The notes under the pieces were generated by a model, which saw only the letters and a program-made list of their open reading frames with translations, was not told the DNA's origin and did not search any database. From the NCBI GenBank assembly GCA_949987705.1, contig OX465281.1:105822266-105886265 (forward strand): a DNA stretch of 64,000 nt, written 5' to 3'. This stretch comes from Thereva unica. Lineage: Eukaryota > Arthropoda > Insecta > Diptera > Therevidae. A program made the position numbers and the translations under genes. Each line of letters opens with the position of its first letter. Positions within the stretch are counted from its first letter, which is position 1. Below are positions 1 to 10,058 of the stretch, in pieces.

Positions 1-1789
1 GGTTGATACGCTCGGTTAAACACACAAGCAGATCGCCAGTAGACCGTTTAGATCTGAAGCCGTATTGCCTGTCGTGTATAATTTGGTTGGATTCTAGATA
101 TTTCATCAGCTTTTTATTGATTATTGTCTCCATGATTTTGGAGAGAACAGAAGTAATTGCTATTGGGCGGTAGTTTAAGGGGTCACTGGCTTCACCTTTT
201 TTTGGGATTGGCTGAACATGAGCTAGTTTCCAAGAGTCGGGATACACTCCGGAGAAGTAAGACAGGGCAAAAAGTTTGCGCAGAGGTTTAGCCAAAGGTG
301 AGGCACATTTTTTAAGTACCATAGGGGGGATTTTGTCGGGACCAGTGGATTTATTGGCGTCGAGCTCCTTGAGACACCTAAACACCTCGCGAGTCCTGAA
401 GTGAACTCCGTCCATTGAGTGGGTGGTATTCTCGAGAGTGGGGGGTGACATAGCAGCATCGGGTAAAGAAGAATTTGCGGCGAACAGAGAAGCTAATAGG
501 TCGGCCTTGGGTTTGCTTTCAGTTATCACTTCCTTGTTGTGAATAAAAGGAGGTGTTGAGGAGGAAGTAAAATTCTTCTTGATGGCAGTTACCAAGGACC
601 AGAAGTTTTTGCTGCCTGTAGTGGAGTTAAGAATCTTACTTCTCAATCTATCATCAAATGATGATTTGACTTTCCTGATGATGGAGTTACAGGAGTTTCT
701 AAGTTTGACGTACTCACGACGAAGTAGCTCATTAGGCGAACGTCTGTATGCTCTATAGGCGGCTTCTTTAGCTTTGATTGCGTTCATACATTCCCCATTG
801 AACCATTTGTTCGGCCTAGGCTTCACAGATTTGGTAGAGTGAGGGATGAACAAGCGCATACCCGCTCGAATAATTTTGGTGACACAGAGGGCCGCATAGT
901 TCGCATTGGCACTATGGAAACACAAATCCCAGTCAGTGGCCTGGAAGAAGCGAATAAGACCCAACCAGTTGGCTTTCCCATAGTGCCACACAGTTCTTTT
1001 AGGAGCTGTGGTGGTTGTGGTCGAGGATGGATATGGGAAATAAGCGCTAATTAATTTATGGTCCGAGTTGCCAAGGGGTGAGCTAACCTTGATGGAGTAC
1101 CGCGTCGGATGGGAAGTAAGAAACAGGTCAAGGAGATGGGCTCCTTGACCTGGAATATCAGGGACTCTCGTCGGACATTTGACAATTTGGTGCAAGTTGT
1201 TGAGGCTCGCAAAGAGCTCGGCGTCTTTGCCAGGAACACTGGTGCCATTTGAGTAATTTAGCCAATGTACATTGTGAACGTTGAAATCACCCGCAACAAT
1301 GATTTCGCTTTCCGGGTGGGAAAATAAAAATCCGGAAATCTGTTCGGAAATAGCATCGAAGGCTGCGGTGGTGGCCTCATTACTAATATTAGGACTCCTA
1401 TATAGAAAACAGAAAAATATGACGTGGCTATGGATAATTATTTTAATCCAAAGATGATTAAAATCAGAGGATGTACTATTGTACACCTTCTGAAAGGCCA
1501 CGTCATTCCTAATATATATGGCTAATCCCCTATGGGCGGAAAAGTTGTGCACTAAATTATACCCTGTCACCTGAAATCGATCTAAATCAATATCTGGTAA
1601 CACTTGGGTTTCACTCAGTGCGAAAATAGCAGGGGTATGGAGGAGTAACTCGCACGTAACGGCCAGGAAGTTCGCATTCAGTCCCCGAATGTTACAAAAA
1701 TTGATTATAAAATCATTGTCACATTGGGGACTGTTTTGCGTGAGGTCCATGACCTCATTTGTTGCCGGCCGCACCGGCGATGCATCCAT
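1..1789 (-). CDS. LINE ORF2 (endonuclease-reverse transcriptase), 5' part, runs off window edge
   Basis: Read on the minus strand this is one open frame from an ATG at 1789 (alternative ATG at 1750) to the window edge. It begins with an apurinic-type endonuclease domain of non-LTR retrotransposons: an early NIRGLNAN block, a SETQ catalytic-Glu block near 1610, VAGDFNVHNVHW near 1280 and GNSDHKL near 1060. A linker follows, then the fingers of a reverse transcriptase: NKSTGPDKIP, a LNYRPIAITSVLSK block near 150 and RQYGFRSKRSTGDLL near 40. The catalytic palm motifs (Asp of motif A, FADD) lie beyond position 1. I saw no stop or frameshift in about 590 codons, so the copy may be young. The motifs fit the CR1/Jockey side of the LINE tree; the exact clade is uncertain. 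The protein nicks target DNA and copies its own RNA there. The 28.5-29.6 kb fragment carries the matching 3' half of a similar element. Confidence 0.85.
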   Translation of the reverse strand, partial: MDASPVRPATNEVMDLTQNSPQCDNDFIINFCNIRGLNANFLAVTCELLLHTPAIFALSETQVLPDIDLDRFQVTGYNLVHNFSAHRGLAIYIRNDVAFQKVYNSTSSDFNHLWIKIIIHSHVIFFCFLYRSPNISNEATTAAFDAISEQISGFLFSHPESEIIVAGDFNVHNVHWLNYSNGTSVPGKDAELFASLNNLHQIVKCPTRVPDIPGQGAHLLDLFLTSHPTRYSIKVSSPLGNSDHKLISAYFPYPSSTTTTTAPKRTVWHYGKANWLGLIRFFQATDWDLCFHSANANYAALCVTKIIRAGMRLFIPHSTKSVKPRPNKWFNGECMNAIKAKEAAYRAYRRSPNELLRREYVKLRNSCNSIIRKVKSSFDDRLRSKILNSTTGSKNFWSLVTAIKKNFTSSSTPPFIHNKEVITESKPKADLLASLFAANSSLPDAAMSPPTLENTTHSMDGVHFRTREVFRCLKELDANKSTGPDKIPPMVLKKCASPLAKPLRKLFALSYFSGVYPDSWKLAHVQPIPKKGEASDPLNYRPIAITSVLSKIMETIINKKLMKYLESNQIIHDRQYGFRSKRSTGDLLVCLTERIN

Positions 1790-2050
1790 CGGAGCTAACG
1801 GGAATAGTCTTGTTGCAGTGTTATGCCTGCTAAAACAAGACGACTCCCATCAGCTGACCGATTAAGGCTGCAGCGCCGGAGCGACCGGCAGGAAGCGCGG
1901 GAAGCGGGTGGAGGAGACTTACTTGTTGTCCGTCGGTCCTTCGGTTATTGTTGTTGTTGTTGGTGGCCTTCACTTAGTTTTTTCGTTATTATTAATTTTT
2001 ATGTTATTGTTTTTTGTGGTTTATGTTATTATTTTGGTGGATATATTATA
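1790..2050. other. LINE 5' flank and low-complexity stretch
   Basis: This is upstream sequence of the minus-strand LINE, GC-rich near 1850-1915. It then passes into GTT-rich and T-rich low-complexity DNA (1945-2030) and a short TATA-type tract (2040-2070) just before the monomer array. The open frame in the plus direction is low complexity and I do not regard it as a gene. The LINE 5' end and any ORF1 cannot be located. Confidence 0.5.
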
Positions 2051-2054
2051 TATA

Positions 2055-2712
2055 GATATATAGATATACTTAGCATACCCTTTCATTTGATACCCATGTC
2101 ATGGGGGCTGTGAAGAAAATGGTAATGCGTCCTCTTGAGGTGGCCTCGGTGGATCTAACTATTTATTGAATATACTATATTGCTTATTGTATTCTACTTA
2201 TCATACCCTTTCATTTGATATCCATGTCAAGGGGGTTGTGAAGAAAATGGTAATCCGCCCTCTTGAGATGACCGCCATGGATCTAACCAGATATTGAGTA
2301 TATTATATCGCTTATGGTATTCTACTTATGATACCCTTTCAATTGATACCTATGTGGAGGTGGTGGTGAAGAAATGGTAGTCCGCCCTCTTGAGACGGCC
2401 GCCATGGATATAAAGACATAGCTTATTGTATTCTACTTATCATACCCTTTCATTTGATACTCATGTCATGGGGTTGGGAAGAAAATGGTAATACGTCCTC
2501 TTGAGGTGGCCTCGGTGGATCTAACTATTTATTGAATATACTATATTGCTTATTGTATTCTACTTATCATACCCTTTCATTTGATATCCATGTCGAGGGG
2601 GTTGTGAAGAAAATGGTAATCCGCCCTCTTGAGATGACCGCCATGGATCTAACCAGATATTGAGTATATTATATCGCTTATGGTATTCTACTTATGATAC
2701 CCTTTAAATTGA
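2055..2712 (+). repeat. Diverged array of the ~128-bp monomer, six units
   Basis: About six copies of the unit whose core is CCCTTTCATTTGATACCCAT, beginning near 2077, 2200, 2330, 2440, 2565 and 2697. They are more diverged from one another than the units of the 9-20 kb arrays. A larger period is visible: the phrase GGTGGCCTCGGTGGATCTAA recurs at about 2138 and 2506, so a ~368-bp block of three monomers has been duplicated. There is no Helentron-like head or tail beside it, so it is an orphan fragment of the family seen at 9-20 and 37-42 kb. Confidence 0.85.
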
Positions 2713-3115
2713 TACTTATACATTATTCACGTCAATACGTGACATACATATACGTCACAACATTTAAGTTGTATTACATTATTCATAGGAAATTGTCCAA
2801 ACTTTCCAATTTTATTTAAAAAAATATTGGTTTATCGCGTATTTTTTGGAGAAAAAGGTGGTTTAAGTTGAAATTTTAGTGAAAAAATAACAAAATTTGG
2901 AGTGGAGGAATTCTGCGTGCACTGGTACTATAACCATGAAACTAGGTTATACGGTTACAAAAATACAGGCTGATATGAAAAACTTTAGCAAAAAAAACTT
3001 CAAAACGCCCTAGCGGCTAAACCGTTAAGATTTCCCCCCCCCCCACCCATACGATTTTTTGTTTGTCTATCCAAGACCTATCCACAGCCGGCCGCTTTGT
3101 AAGTTTATGTCGGGC

Positions 3116-3119
<4 letters not shown>
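2713..3119. other. AT-rich intergenic stretch, no gene recognised
   Basis: No coding frame or known element was recognised. It contains a run of C near 3035-3045 and A/T homopolymer patches, and ends at a long TA tract. Confidence 0.5.

Positions 3120-3186
<67 letters not shown>
3120..3186. repeat. (TA)n microsatellite, 5' flank of pogo-like element
   Basis: Uninterrupted TA dinucleotide tract of about 67 bp, directly adjoining the pogo-like element. Pogo/Tc1-mariner elements insert at TA. Confidence 0.97.
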
Positions 3187-3189
<3 letters not shown>

Positions 3190-5405
3190 ATATAACGACA
3201 TATCGGTTTTTACGACAAAATTTCAAAGTCCCGGTTAAAAACAAAACTTTTGATATGTAAGACTTACCGCTTATAACGACATCGGATATTACGACGAAAC
3301 TAATATAACGACGACAAATGGCTTCACATTGGGGTCAAATAATCTTTTATAACGACGTGACGCATCGGTAGATAACCCGAAAATTCTGGGGAAGTACCGA
3401 ATTGGCTAGGGGAATTACCGAGTTATAAAAAGACAAAGCGAAACGCGACAAATAGAAAAAAACGTACTCATTCAGTGGTTAGCTACGAGTAGAAAATGGC
3501 AAAACGTAAAGCATTTACAGTAGAAGAAAAAGCAAGAAATTATTTGGCGTTTGGAGGCTGGAGAGTCTAATATTTGTATTGCCAAAGAATTTGACGTAAG
3601 TTTTGTTTAATTTGTATAACAATAATAAGCATATGTACGTATTTATATTACATATTCTTATTATTTTTAGGTAGCACATTCAACAATATCGACGATTTGG
3701 AAGAATCGAGCTAAAATAGAGGATTCAATTAATAGATCTTCATCAGTACAAGTAAAAAAGATCAGACCTTGTAACCAGTCTAGAGTAGACGAGGCCTTAT
3801 ATGAATGGTTCAAAATTCAGAGAAGCCGCAATATTCCTATTAGCGGTCCGATATTACAAGAAAAAGCAAATGATTTTGCTAGTCGATTAGCAATAGAAGA
3901 TTTTAAATGCACAGTTGGATGGATTCAACGATTCCGAAAAAGATACAATATTGTTTTTAGTAAAATAAATGGTGAAGCAGCAGATGTACCTAAAGGGATC
4001 TGTAACGACTGGTTAAATACAGTGTGGCCAAATTTAAGAAAAGGATACAAAGACGAAGAAATTTTCAATGCGGATGAAACTGGCTTATTTTTCAGAATGA
4101 TGCCAGACAGAACGATGACATTTAAAGGAGAAAAATGTGTTGGGGGTAAACTTTCTAAGGAAAGATTGACTGTTCTTGTAGCAGCAAATATGACCGGATC
4201 GGAAAAAGTAAAACTTGTGGTTATTGGCAAAGCTAAGCAGCCTCGATGTTTTAAAAATGTTAAATCCCTACCCGTTGAATATGAAAATAACCCAAGAGCA
4301 TGGATGACATCAGCATTATTTGAAAAGATAATTGTACGCTGGGATAATAAATTCTTTCGGCAAAAAAAGAAAATGCTATTGCTTTTGGATAACTGTCCAG
4401 CTCACCAACACATTCAAAAATTAAAAGCTATAAAGCTTGTTCTCCTTCCACCAAACACCACGTCAGTTCTTCAACCAATGGACCAGGGAGTTATAAAGTC
4501 ACTAAAAACCCATTTTAGAAAATTCCAAATAATGCAGCTTTTAAAGGACATTGACGAAAAAGGTGTTTCTCAAAAGCTAGATATCCTGAAGGCAATTTTT
4601 CTAGTTTCCAAAGCTTGGGATCGTGTTTCTCAACGCACAATAGCAAATTGTTTTGCTCATGCTGGATTTAATTCAACCGAAAATTCTTTCAATGAATATG
4701 ATCTCCCTGTGCCAGGGGATAAGACTACAAAAGGACACGGATAAGGATGACGAAAGCTTACCTTTAGCTGTATGGGTCCGAACATTACCTGTAGTTAATC
4801 TGACAACCCAAGAGAGTTGGGAAAATTTTGCAAATATTGATGAAGAACTGGAAACGGGGGAAAATGTGACGAAAGAAGAAATTTTAGCTGGGTCAGATCC
4901 GAATTTGGAGTCAGAAATAAACAACGCCGAAATGGAAATGGACGAAACAACAGAGTTCCAAACACCTACAATAAAAGATGTATTTTCAGCAATTGAAACA
5001 ATCCAGCAGTTTTTCTCGTTTAATGAAAATTTAAAAGAGGCTAAAACAGATTCTGCATTGCTCCATTTGGGAAAAATTATTGAAAAAAACTTTTTGGAAA
5101 ACCAAAAATCTCAAAAACAAACTAGAATGACGGATTTTTTTATTAAAATTTAAATATGTATACAATACATACATATGTATGTATGTATGTATGTTATGTA
5201 AAATTAACTAGATAAGTGTTAACTACTTTTTTTTGTTTTGTAAAAATTTGATTATTATTTTTGTTGCTTAAGATTTTTGCACTCACGTAAGTGTACAAAA
5301 ATAAAATGTATTTTTCAACATATTTATGGTGTTTGGTTATAACGACATACTGCTATAACGACCCTTTTTCGCTGGTCCCTTCAGCGTCGTTATAAACGAT
5401 ATTTC

Positions 5406-5408
<3 letters not shown>
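3187..5408 (+). mobile_element. pogo/Tigger-like DNA transposon inserted in (TA)n
   Basis: A 2.2-kb element bounded by TA tracts on both sides. The motif ATAACGAC recurs near both ends: 3192, 3273, 3305 and 3349 on the left; 5339 and 5355 on the right, plus its complement at 5386. These are likely subterminal transposase-binding sites. The right end reads CAGGAAATATCG when reversed, a CAG-type pogo terminus next to TA. The matching left terminus is eroded, as the TA tract runs straight into the subterminal repeats. A TATA-like TTATAAAAAG at 3424 precedes the transposase start by ~70 bp, and AATAAA near 5300 follows the stop. Confidence 0.85.
3496..5153 (+). pseudogene. pogo/Tigger-like transposase, one intron, two frameshifts
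   Basis: Exon 1 starts at ATG 3496 (MAKRKAFTVEEKAR) and encodes the start of a CENP-B/pogo helix-turn-helix. The frame breaks near 3536, where one extra A separates it from the frame reading WRLEAGESNICIAKEFD. A 75-bp intron follows, from GTAAG at 3596 to TTTTAG at 3670. Exon 2 (from 3671) gives the rest of the DNA-binding region and a DDE_1 catalytic domain with Asp in NADETGLF (4073), LLLDNCPAH (4388) and PMDQGVIKSL (4481), a DD30D spacing expected of pogo. The frame stops at 4744, while the continuation (DDESLPLAVWVRTLPVVNLT) is in another frame to 5153, so there is a second indel near 4715-4745. The C-terminus, QTRMTDFFIKI, fits a PCNA-interacting box. The protein would cut and paste the element; this copy is inactive. 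Confidence 0.88.

Positions 5409-5457
<49 letters not shown>
5409..5457. repeat. (TA)n microsatellite between pogo-like and long-TIR element
   Basis: TA tract of about 49 bp that directly joins the right end of the pogo-like element to the left end of the next transposon, with no unique DNA between them. Confidence 0.97.
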
Positions 5458-5458
<1 letters not shown>

Positions 5459-5460
<2 letters not shown>

Positions 5461-8050
5461 GGTGGGTCAAATTGTTCGCAAAGAATGTATCATGGTCCAT
5501 TTCATCGAAATTCTTAAAATTCGTGTTATTTTAAGTATTTTTCGCGAAGAAACTATATATTTTGGATGAAGTGTACCCCCCCCTACTTTTCAATTATAGA
5601 TTTTTAATAAATAATAATTGTTTTTAAAAACACTTTCAAACAAACCGCTATAACTTCTGAAATAGTTGTAATAGGATAATGGTTTTGGGCTCGTTGGATC
5701 AGGAATATATTTTGCTTTAATTCTACCCCCACTTTTTTTCAAAAATATGCTTTGTACCAAGTGATTATTTTTTTAATAACACTTTCAAAGAAATCGCTAT
5801 AATTTCTAAGATAATTGTAGTAGGATATTGATCTTGACCTTATTGGATCGGGAATTTTTACAGCTTTACACCAATGTGAATATCAGCTGTTTACTTGATT
5901 ATAGTAGAAAGAATTTGATGTTTATTTGCAAAAAATTAGAGAAAACTGGCACTTATCCAAATAACACCCATTTTCTATGACTTTTTCCTGGAAAACCATT
6001 TTTTTCAGCTAAAAAAAACTTCCTAAAAAACTAACAACTTTTATTTTTGGGGCCTATTATTATATATTCCTGTTCGATTTGGTTGAAAAGTACATTCAAA
6101 GTTTGAGCAAACAGTAACAATTTAACAATTTCACAGTTTACCTAACATTTTTACCACCTTCTCCAAAACATAAAATTACAATGAAATGTTAAATAAAACT
6201 TGTATAAAAACTTTTAATATTAAAATTTTTAAAAGGATTTATTGGAATTTTTTTTTGCTGTGAAATCTGGAGATTTTTCTCTCGACTTCGCAGACGCGGC
6301 AAGATCTCCTGGTTTGTTTTTTTCTGTAACATGTTTGGATGCTCTAGTCAGCTCTTGTACATTGCGTTCAGTGCTATGAATGTGGCACGGTATTTGAATA
6401 TTGATTATCAGCTCATCGCTCTCATAATAGTCTTCGAAGTGCTCAAGAGGTATGTCTCTTGTGTATGGTGGTTCGTACAGAATATTGTTGTCATCCAAAA
6501 CTACCATATTAATACAATCAGTGCAATTAAAATGAATTTTAAGTGTTTTTTACCCCCTTAATGTTGTTCCATCTAGATTTTGCCTGATGTGTATTATTTT
6601 TTTAAATGTCATTTGATGCACTGGTTTTCTCAAGTCGCAAATCATTGACAACAAGATACTTTCTGAGCTTGCGAAAAAGCATTTGTCTGCCATAACACCA
6701 CCACCAGCTGTTTGCCATAACATAACGAATAACTGAAGCATAAATATACCCGGAAATGCTATTTATACTTATGTCGTTATATCACTCCGGGTAATGAAAT
6801 AACCAATTTGAAGACCCAATGATCTTGTTTAAATCCATACAATTTAAAAAAGAGTTTTCAGGATTTCTCAAGATCTATTCTATTTTTCTCAGTATCATGA
6901 AAGGACAAAGGCAGGCAATAAAGTAATTAAGGAAAGCCACCTAAATAAAAAAAGGATTTGAATATTTTTTAAGCCGCCTAATTGAAGGATACAACATTCC
7001 TTGTTTAAGCTTCAAAAGAAAGAGTGAGAAATCATACAAACATAAAAAGTGCTCTTGAAGGTGGATGTTGTGACATGATCTAATTTGTTCAAAAGAAATA
7101 TCTAAAGTGTTACCGTTAAATACTTAACAATGCCCAGGCAATTTTTGAATTCCTAAAAATTTTTATAAATATTGTGGTAATATGTAAAAAGGTTAATTTT
7201 TTACTGTTTTCTCAATCTTTGGATCAACTTTTTTAACAAATCGGACAAGAATATACAACCAACCAACCCAAATAAAAGTTGTTAGTTTTTTATGAAGTTT
7301 TTTAGGCTGCAAAGAAATATTTTTTGAAAAAAAGAAAAAAATAATAATAACAGAAAATTGGTGTTATTTTGAAAAGTGCCAATTTTTTTCATTTTTGCAA
7401 CTAATCATAAAATTCTATCTACTGTAATACAAGTATACATTTCTAGTGGATATGCAGTAGGGTGGGTCAAATTGTTCGCAAAGAATGTATCATGGTCCAT
7501 TTCCATTACCCCCCACAAACTTTTCAATAATACGTTTTTACTAAATAATATTTTTTTTTAAAACACTTACAAACAAACCGCTATAACTTCTTAAACAATT
7601 GTGCTACTGTAATACAAGTACATATACATCTGATATTCACAATATCGTAAAGCTGCAAAAATTCCCGATCCAATAAGGTCAAGATCAATATCCTACTACA
7701 ATTCTTTTAGAAGTTATAGTGATTTGTTTGAAAGTGTTATTAAAAAAATAATCATTTAGTACCCACAAAATATATTTCTGAAAAAAAGTGGGGGTAGAAT
7801 TAAACCAAAATATATAGCTAGGAAAATTCCTGATCCAACGAGTCCAAAACCATTATCCTATTACAACTATTTCAGAAGTTATAGCGGTTTGTTTGAAAGT
7901 GTTTTTAAAAACAATTATTTATTAAAAATCTATAATTGAAAAGTAGGGGGGGTACACTTCATCCAAAATATATAGTTTCTTCGCGAAAAATACTTGAAAT
8001 AACACGAATTTTAAGATATTCGCTGAAATGGACCCAAAAAATATTTGACC
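5459..8050 (-). mobile_element. Long-TIR DNA transposon 1 (degraded)
   Basis: The left arm (5459-5884) and right arm (7631-8050) are imperfect reverse complements of ~425 bp. The left end begins AGGGTGGGTCAAATTG straight after a TA tract. The right end stops at ...ATTTGACC followed by AT-rich sequence, so the last few terminal bases are lost. The interior holds minus-strand transposase remnants (6229-6750). A further direct copy of the left terminus lies inside at 7459-7600, flanked by a repeated ACTGTAATACAAGTA block (about 7420 and 7605), which marks a local duplication or nested relative. The transposase remnant is homologous to that of the 24.4-28.4 kb element, so both are one family with unlike TIR sequence apart from the tip. 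Confidence 0.75.
6229..6750 (-). pseudogene. Transposase C-terminal remnant of long-TIR element 1
   Basis: Two minus-strand pieces in different frames. The first (6741-6550) includes FFASSESILLSMICDLRKP. The second, from about 6540 to 6229, includes IHFNCTDCINMVVLDDNNIL, EPPYTRDIPLEHFEDYY and IHSTERNVQELTRASKHVTE. They align by eye, in order, with the C-terminal quarter of the transposase at 27.3-27.8 kb (YAHSENVLLSML; INFNCTDYTNMIDLNDDSI; EPPFTKTIPHDYFEQYLEY; GTERHIQLLANVSK). The N-terminal and catalytic parts are missing. A stop and frame change near 6550 disables it. The function is inferred only from homology and from its place between inverted repeats. Confidence 0.7.
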
Positions 8051-8066
8051 ATATTTATATATATAT

Positions 8067-9012
8067 GGGCGATTCTCCAGAACCTTTAACTTGAGCTAAT
8101 TGGAAAAATGAAATTTCAAATTGATAGCACAACCGTGCCATGATATTTTTTGTGTTTCTTAGTTCATAAATAAATGTTTTCTGATGTAGAACATTAAAAA
8201 ATTCAATGCGCATATTTTTTTTATGAAAACATGACATGACATGGTTACAATTTTGACATTTCAAATTCGGATGGTTACAATTTTGACATTCGCTTAAATT
8301 GCTTTTTTTTAAGATTCATGAAACAATTTAAGCGAAGGAAACGTTACAAATGATTTAACTAGTTACAATAAGTCATAAGAAATTTTACGGGGATGAATTT
8401 AATGTAATATGAGCAAATTAATTGCAGTTACAACTTTGACATTTAAATGTAACCTACGTTCACGTTAGCCAGTTTTGCCCAAAAATCAACCAATTTCAAC
8501 TTATTTTTGTCACAAAATGTATGCACATGTTCGTTACTGTCTGAACAATAAGTGCGTTTAAAAAAATTTATGATAAAATGAGACAATTTGGAGTACTTCG
8601 ACTTACCATGCGGGTTACAACTTTGACGTCAAAACCTAGGGACAAACTTCAGAGTTGTTTTTTGGAAAATATAGCGATTTGACACTGCACCGAACACAAC
8701 TCCATTTTTCCTTAAGAGTTAGACTACAACTTTTCACTTTTCACTATTTGTTTCAACGCTTCCTATCACAAATATAAATAGTTTTTCATTCAGATTAGCG
8801 CTAAAGACAGGCCGAAAAGTGACAGGTAACGGAACATTTTTTCAAATTTCATTGCAAAATATCGTTTTAAATGACTTCGTACTTATATCTCATTGCTCAT
8901 TAATAATTTCTTAACATTATTGATAGCTTCTTTTATTTTTAATCTTCCTACAAAAATTGTAATTCATAAAAATTTTGAAGCGACAAGCAGGTTAAACGTT
9001 CCGGAGAATCGC

Positions 9013-9013
<1 letters not shown>
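8067..9013. mobile_element. Short-TIR non-autonomous DNA element, ~947 bp
   Basis: The ends are inverted: left GGGCGATTCTCCAGAACCTT (8067 on) and right, reversed, GGCGATTCTCCGGAACGTTT (ending 9013), about 23 bp with three mismatches. It is flanked by TA-rich sequence on the left and a TA tract on the right. No coding frame is credible. Inside, a motif of the form GGTTACAAYTTTGACRT recurs at about 8251, 8272, 8427 and 8615. Size and layout match the element at 52260-53192, whose tips are GGGTGATTG. The superfamily is not recognised. Confidence 0.75.

Positions 9014-9014
<1 letters not shown>

Positions 9015-9059
<45 letters not shown>
9015..9059. repeat. (TA)n microsatellite at start of Helentron-like array
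   Basis: TA tract of ~45 bp between the short-TIR element and the head of element A. Confidence 0.97.
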
Positions 9060-9060
<1 letters not shown>

Positions 9061-10042
9061 TAGCTGGGACCCGGTGCGCCTACGCTGCACCCATAAGTCA
9101 ATAGTAAACAATAAAAACCATCCATTGACTTAATATTTTTCGAGATATGAATTTTACACAGATGAAATGCCTCAAAGAACATGGGTCTTGCGTCGGCCGC
9201 CATGAATCGGTATATTGTCAGTCTACTACATTGCTTATTGTATTCTACTTATCATACCCTTTCATTTGATACCCATGTTGAGGGGATTGTGAAGAAAGTG
9301 GTACCCCGCCCTTTTGAGACGGCCGCCATGGATCTAAAGATATATTTTGTATACTACATTGCTTATTGTATTCTCCTTAACATGCCCTTTCATTTGATAC
9401 CCATGTTGAGGTGGTTGTGAAGAAAGTGGTAATCCGGCCTCTTGAGACGGCCGCCATGGATCTAAAGATATATTTTGTACACTACATTGCTGATTGTATT
9501 CTACTTATCATACCCTTTCATTTGATACCCATGTCGAGGTGGTTGTGAAGAAAGTGGTACCCCGCCCTCTTGACACGGCCGCCATGGATCTAAGATATAT
9601 TTTGTATACTACATTGCTTATTGTATTCTACTTATCATACCCTTTCATTTGATACCCATGTCGAGGTGGTTGTGAAGAAAGTGGTACACCGCCCTCTTGA
9701 GACGGCCGCCATGGATCATTTTAGTTTCAATAGCGTCATGGCCTACCTATTGTTTGACAGCCGCGTAAATTTGAAATTTTCATTAAATGTAATGATTCAA
9801 TTTAAAGACAATTTTACATTTGTCAAACAATAGGTAGGCCATGAAGCTATTGAAACTAAAATGAAGTGAAAATTCCTAAAATTACCATTTTTGTTTGGAT
9901 TTTGCAGGTGTTTTTTTGGTTAAAGGTATAAAAAATAGCCTACGACCTATTCTCAGACCTACCAAATATACACAAAAAATGTCATGCAAATTGGTCAACC
10001 CGTTTCGGAGGAGTACGGTAACAAACACTGTGACACGAGATT
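9060..10042 (+). mobile_element. Helentron/DINE-1-like element A
   Basis: It has a four-part plan shared by A-F. (1) Head starting CTAGCTGGGACCCGGTGCGC at 9060, to ~9220. (2) Tandem ~128-bp monomers, about four here, ~9225-9715. (3) A 149-bp fold-back at 9716-9864. (4) Tail to 10042 with CCGTTTCGGAGGAGTACGGT and CACTGTGACACGAG. Conserved core, central tandem repeats and terminal TA microsatellite fit non-autonomous Helentron relatives (DINE-1/HINE, also described as mini-me). No protein is encoded; such elements depend on a Rep-helicase from elsewhere. It joins element B through a 16-bp TA tract. Confidence 0.72.
9716..9864. repeat. 149-bp fold-back module inside element A
   Basis: TCATTTTAGTTTCAATAGC...ATGGCCTACCTATTGTTTGACA and its reverse complement form ~43-bp arms around an AT-rich loop. 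The same module sits after the monomer array in elements B (11226-11374), C (13750-13898), D (16285-16433), E (17306-17454), F (19614-19760), G (38280-38428), H (39804-39952) and I (40788-40934). Element K lacks it. It may be an ancient MITE insertion now amplified with its host; no target duplication is evident. Confidence 0.85.
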
Positions 10043-10058
10043 TATATATATATATATA

